Source: Hyphomonadaceae bacterium (GTDB lineage Bacteria; Pseudomonadota; Alphaproteobacteria; Caulobacterales; Hyphomonadaceae). From it: a DNA stretch of 64,000 nt. Of this stretch, positions 61,384 through 64,000 are shown piece after piece (within the stretch, counting starts at the first letter, position 1; each line of letters opens with the position of its first letter). The stretch spans positions 186,001 to 250,000 of the forward strand of contig JANSWU010000002.1 of the NCBI GenBank assembly GCA_024743315.1, read 5' to 3'. The notes under the pieces were generated by a model that saw only the letters and a program-made list of their open reading frames with translations, did no database searches and was not told where the DNA came from. The translations under genes and the position numbers were made by a program.

Positions 61384-61941
61384 TTAGGCTTTACCACCAG
61401 TCATATGCAGATGCGCGGGATCAATCCCGAGCATACCCAGGGTCTGCTCCCATTTTTTCGAATGGGCCGACCCGAAAATGATGTCTTCATGCGGATTGGA
61501 CACAAGCCAGGCATGTTCGGACAGCTCATGCTCCAGCTGCCCCGGTCCCCAGCCAGCATAGCCGAGCGTCATGGTCGCAAGAGACGGGGCGCCCTCAGAC
61601 GCCATGGCGCGCAGCACATCGCGTGTCGCCGTCATAGAAAAGTCGTCCGCCACTTCGACGGTTGCCCCATCGCTGAAATAGTCGGTCGAGTGCACCACAA
61701 AGCCGCGGTCTGTGCCGACCGGACCGCCATTCAACACGTACGTATCTGGCAGTTGGATGTTCTGCTCGATCCCCAATTGCGTGAACAAATCCGGCAAAGT
61801 GAGATCGTCAATCGGGTTATTGAGCACCAGGCCCATCGTATAATCTTCGCTATGCGCGCAGATCAGGATGACCGATCGATTAAAGCGCGGATCGCCAATG
61901 CCGGGCATCGCGACCAACAATTTTCCGCTCAGATCCTGCAC
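61384..61941 (-). CDS. yqgE: YqgE/AlgH family protein
   Basis: The 185-residue cytosolic protein has the DUF179 pattern: LSGKLLVAMPGIGDPRFNRSVILICAHSEDYTMGLVLNNPI at the N-terminus, LNGGPVGTDRGFVVHS, and GYAGWGPGQLEHELSEHAWL near the end. AlgH was once thought to be a regulator of alginate genes; the molecular role is still unclear. It is a single gene between the flavin monooxygenase and the divergent peroxiredoxin. The start at 61941 has AGGAG in the complementary sequence. Confidence 0.92.
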   Translation of the reverse strand: MQDLSGKLLVAMPGIGDPRFNRSVILICAHSEDYTMGLVLNNPIDDLTLPDLFTQLGIEQNIQLPDTYVLNGGPVGTDRGFVVHSTDYFSDGATVEVADDFSMTATRDVLRAMASEGAPSLATMTLGYAGWGPGQLEHELSEHAWLVSNPHEDIIFGSAHSKKWEQTLGMLGIDPAHLHMTGGKA

Positions 61942-62059
61942 GTGAATGCTCCTCTACTCCACATGACGCTACTCAACCGTCTAAATTTGGCAAGCTTTTG
62001 TCATTGCGACACTGCGGCAGACGTCTATGTAAGGGGCGAAGATGACAGGAGACCCTTCA

Positions 62060-62542
62060 ATGACGATTTCAGTTGGCGACAAACTCCCCGAAGCGACTTT
62101 CATGGAAATGACGGCAAATGGCCCCGAGCCCGTGAGCACAGCCGATGTTTTTGCCGGCAAGACTGTGGCCTTGTTTGCCGTGCCCGGCGCCTACACGCCG
62201 ACCTGCTCTGCCAAGCACCTGCCTGGCTTTGTCGAGAAACAAGGCGATCTTTCTTCCAAAGGCGTGGATGAGATCGTCTGCACCTCGGTGAATGATGTGT
62301 TTGTCATGGGCGCCTGGGGCAAGGATAATGGCGTCGATGGCAAGGTCCGGATGCTCGCCGACGGCAATGGCACTTTTGCCAAAGCGCTCGGGCTGGAAAT
62401 GGATGGCAGTGGCTTCGGCATGGGTCAGCGGTCGCAACGCTATTCCATGCTGGTCAAGGATGGCACTGTAGCAGAACTAAACGTTGAGCAGGGCGGTGGT
62501 TTTGAAGTTTCAAGCGCAGACTACTTACTCGCACAGCTTTAG
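62060..62542 (+). CDS. Peroxiredoxin, Prx5-like
   Basis: Peroxiredoxins reduce peroxides through a reactive cysteine. The 160-residue protein has MTISVGDKLPEATFMEM, the peroxidatic Cys near residue 49 in VPGAYTPTCSAKHLPGF, and LADGNGTFAKALGLEMD typical of Prx5. A second Cys in VCTSVND may act as the resolving residue, but the mechanism is not certain. ATG 62060 follows CAGGAG by 9 bases; the track start 62042 is earlier. It is divergent from yqgE. A hairpin without a T-run lies after it. Confidence 0.92.
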   Translation: MTISVGDKLPEATFMEMTANGPEPVSTADVFAGKTVALFAVPGAYTPTCSAKHLPGFVEKQGDLSSKGVDEIVCTSVNDVFVMGAWGKDNGVDGKVRMLADGNGTFAKALGLEMDGSGFGMGQRSQRYSMLVKDGTVAELNVEQGGGFEVSSADYLLAQL

Positions 62543-62556
62543 AGCGAGCGAATAAA

Positions 62557-62581
62557 GATCTGTTTCAAGCTGGAACAGATC
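62557..62581 (+). other. Stem-loop after the peroxiredoxin gene
   Basis: GATCTGTTTC-aagct-GGAACAGATC pairs over 10 bases (one G:U). It lacks a clear U-tract, so it may be an RNA end structure or part of a regulatory leader. Confidence 0.45.
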
Positions 62582-62623
62582 CTCAAGGTTTCGTAACGGA
62601 ATCGGGTGAGAACGGCGTGTTTC

Positions 62624-62684
62624 CATGGGAAATGCGCCGTTTTTCGATGAATAATTATTGAAAAACGGCAAAATCCTTCCCATG
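62624..62684. repeat. Nested inverted repeats before the SPFH gene
   Basis: An outer pair CATGGGAA (62624-62631) and TTCCCATG (62677-62684) encloses an inner pair GCCGTTTTTC (62636-62645) and GAAAAACGGC (62660-62669). All arms are perfect. The region is AT-rich at the centre (gatgaataattatt). It begins about 92 bases before the SPFH start and could be a leader stem, a paired operator or a small repeat element. Confidence 0.55.
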
Positions 62685-62715
62685 TGAATCTTGGTTCAAT
62701 CAGGGAGGACCATAA

Positions 62716-63633
62716 ATGGAAATGAATTTAATTGTACTCGGCCTGTTGGCAGTTGCGGCTCTGGTGCTGATCACATCTGCAGTCAAAGTCGTGCCTCAAG
62801 GGTTTAATTATACTGTAGAGAACTTCGGACGATACACGCGCACGCTCGGTCCGGGCCTACACTTCATCATGCCCTTCTATCAGCGCGTTGGGCGCAAGAT
62901 GAACATGATGGAGACGGTGCTCGATATTCCGACCCAGGAAGTGATTACCCGCGACAATGCGCAAGTCTCTTGTGATGCGGTTGTGTTTATCCAGGTCGTC
63001 GATCCAGTTTCGGCCGCCTATGAGGTCAACAATCTTGAAAATGCGATCACCAATCTGTCGCTGACCAATATCCGGACCGTGGTCGGGTCGATGGATCTCG
63101 ACGAGGTCTTGTCCAATCGCGATGACATCAATGCGCGGCTTTTGTCCGTGGTCGACGCGGCGACCAATCCATGGGGCGTGAAAGTCACGCGGATTGAGAT
63201 TGCCGACCTGTCACCACCAGCCGACATTACGGAAGCCATGGCGCGTCAGATGAAAGCCGAACGCTTGAAGCGGGCGGAAATTCTCACCGCAGAGGGCGAC
63301 AAGCAATCGGCGATTCTGAAAGCAGAGGGCCTGAAACAGTCTCAGATCCTCGAAGCTGAAGGTCGGCGCGAAGCGGCCTTCCGGGACGCTGAGGCGCGGG
63401 AGCGGGAAGGCGAAGCGGAAGCCAAAGCGACCGCCTTTGTGTCTGAAGCGATCGCCAAGGGTGACGTCAATGCGATCAACTACTTCCTTGGTCAGCAATA
63501 TGTCACCGCGTTTGAGAAGCTGGCCTCAGCCGGCGGCAACAAGACGGTCATCATTCCAGCAGAGTTCAGCTCGATTATCGGAACGATTGAAGGCATTCGC
63601 GGCCTGACGGACGCGGCCAAGGATAAAGCCTAG
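62716..63633 (+). CDS. SPFH/stomatin/band 7 membrane protein (QmcA-like)
   Basis: The 305-residue protein has one N-terminal span (IVLGLLAVAALVLITSAVKVVP), followed by the band 7/SPFH domain (VPQGFNYTVENFGRYTRTLGPGLHFIMPF, ETVLDIPTQEVITRDNAQVSCDAVVFIQV). A coiled-coil tail rich in KAEGLKQSQILEAEGRREA closes it. Such proteins build large membrane rings or microdomains and regulate proteases. GGGAGG lies before the ATG. It is 9 bases upstream of the NfeD gene, the usual partner. Confidence 0.93.
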   Translation: MEMNLIVLGLLAVAALVLITSAVKVVPQGFNYTVENFGRYTRTLGPGLHFIMPFYQRVGRKMNMMETVLDIPTQEVITRDNAQVSCDAVVFIQVVDPVSAAYEVNNLENAITNLSLTNIRTVVGSMDLDEVLSNRDDINARLLSVVDAATNPWGVKVTRIEIADLSPPADITEAMARQMKAERLKRAEILTAEGDKQSAILKAEGLKQSQILEAEGRREAAFRDAEAREREGEAEAKATAFVSEAIAKGDVNAINYFLGQQYVTAFEKLASAGGNKTVIIPAEFSSIIGTIEGIRGLTDAAKDKA

Positions 63634-63642
63634 GAGATCATC

Positions 63643-64000
63643 ATGGAAGGCTTAGACCTCGTACTTTGGCCCCCAACGGCCTGGCATTGGCTGGCCTTGG
63701 GACTGTTCCTCCTCTCCATCGAAATGATGACAGGCACCTGGGACTTGCTGTGGGTTGGCTTGGCGGCTTTGTTCACCTCCGCCTTCGCCGCCTTCGCGCC
63801 AGCCGGGATTGCTGGCTGGGAAGGACAATTGGTGTTCTTCGCGATCGCTTCGACCGTGCTGTTCATCATCGGTCGCACCGTGTTCCGATCGATGCGCGAA
63901 AACATAAAAGAACATCCGACCTTGAACAAAAGGATGGCTGGAACCCTCGGACAACGCGGCGTGGTCGCCGCGGACTTTTCCGGTGGCCTCGGCCGCGTGA
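63643..64000 (+). CDS. NfeD-like membrane protein, partial
   Basis: The frame runs off the right edge, so only ~119 residues are seen and it is absent from the ORF track. Spans WHWLALGLFLLSIEMMTGTW, LLWVGLAALFTSAFAAFAP and FFAIASTVLFIIGRTVFR match NfeD, which carries an OB fold after the spans. The last residues (LGQRGVVAADFSGGLGRV) begin that soluble domain. TAGGAG precedes the ATG. It is paired with the SPFH gene, 9 bases apart. Confidence 0.88.
   Translation, partial: MEGLDLVLWPPTAWHWLALGLFLLSIEMMTGTWDLLWVGLAALFTSAFAAFAPAGIAGWEGQLVFFAIASTVLFIIGRTVFRSMRENIKEHPTLNKRMAGTLGQRGVVAADFSGGLGRV

Overview
The window is a gene-dense stretch (about 60 % GC by eye) of a chromosome that looks alphaproteobacterial, most like the Hyphomonadaceae/Caulobacterales side of the class. 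The signs are DUF3126 and DUF2336 family genes, a ScfR/RamB-type regulator beside the glyoxylate-bypass genes, and a tRNA-His without the extra 5' G and with discriminator A73, a trait of a large alphaproteobacterial group. There are many outer-membrane or periplasmic lipoproteins and secreted hydrolases, as in aquatic oligotrophs. I see no rRNA, insertion sequence, prophage, integrase or CRISPR array. The placement is inference from gene families, not from a search.

Layout. 1-7.8 kb: a truncated folD, a small HNH nuclease, cysE, a double PilZ protein, a GMC alcohol/choline dehydrogenase with a promoter and palindrome, a GYF-like protein, a crotonase, small conserved proteins, phoH with an unusual terminator-containing leader, and a gamma-carbonic anhydrase. 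7.8-11.5 kb: an S9 peptidase lipoprotein, a YbaN-like protein and an HI0933-family flavoprotein. 11.6-19.4 kb: a three-gene operon of a YfhM-type alpha-2-macroglobulin, PbpC and an APH-like kinase. 19.5-23.7 kb: an FAD monooxygenase, tRNA-His overlapped in antisense by a fatty acid desaturase gene, then infA, a thioesterase and maf. 23.7-28.2 kb: a PapD-like chaperone with a secreted partner, a tyrosine phosphatase, and a run of small lipoprotein and membrane proteins. 28.2-33.1 kb: a CoA transferase, a DUF2336 protein, a degenerate EAL protein, and a NUDIX-crotonase pair. 33.1-42.6 kb: a tandem amidohydrolase pair (one lacking its metal motif), a JmjC-like protein, parE, an old yellow enzyme with an M14 carboxypeptidase, and an LLM oxidoreductase. 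42.6-48.1 kb: an M1 aminopeptidase lipoprotein, AsmA and tRNA-Asp. 48.1-54.5 kb: a VOC protein, then divergent GH3 and GH2 glycosidases around a perfect LacI-type palindrome. 54.5-59.5 kb: the ScfR-like regulator divergent from aceB-aceA. 59.5-64 kb: a secreted protein, a flavin monooxygenase, YqgE, a peroxiredoxin, and SPFH/NfeD membrane proteins (NfeD cut by the window edge).

Function. The set suggests an aerobic heterotroph growing on peptides (S9, M1 and M14 peptidases), beta-linked sugars (GH3, GH2) and fatty or C2 compounds (crotonases, CoA transferase, glyoxylate bypass). The least explained parts are non-coding: the phoH leader, a nested inverted repeat before the SPFH gene, repeated TTTACA motifs before aceB, and the tRNA-His/desaturase overlap.
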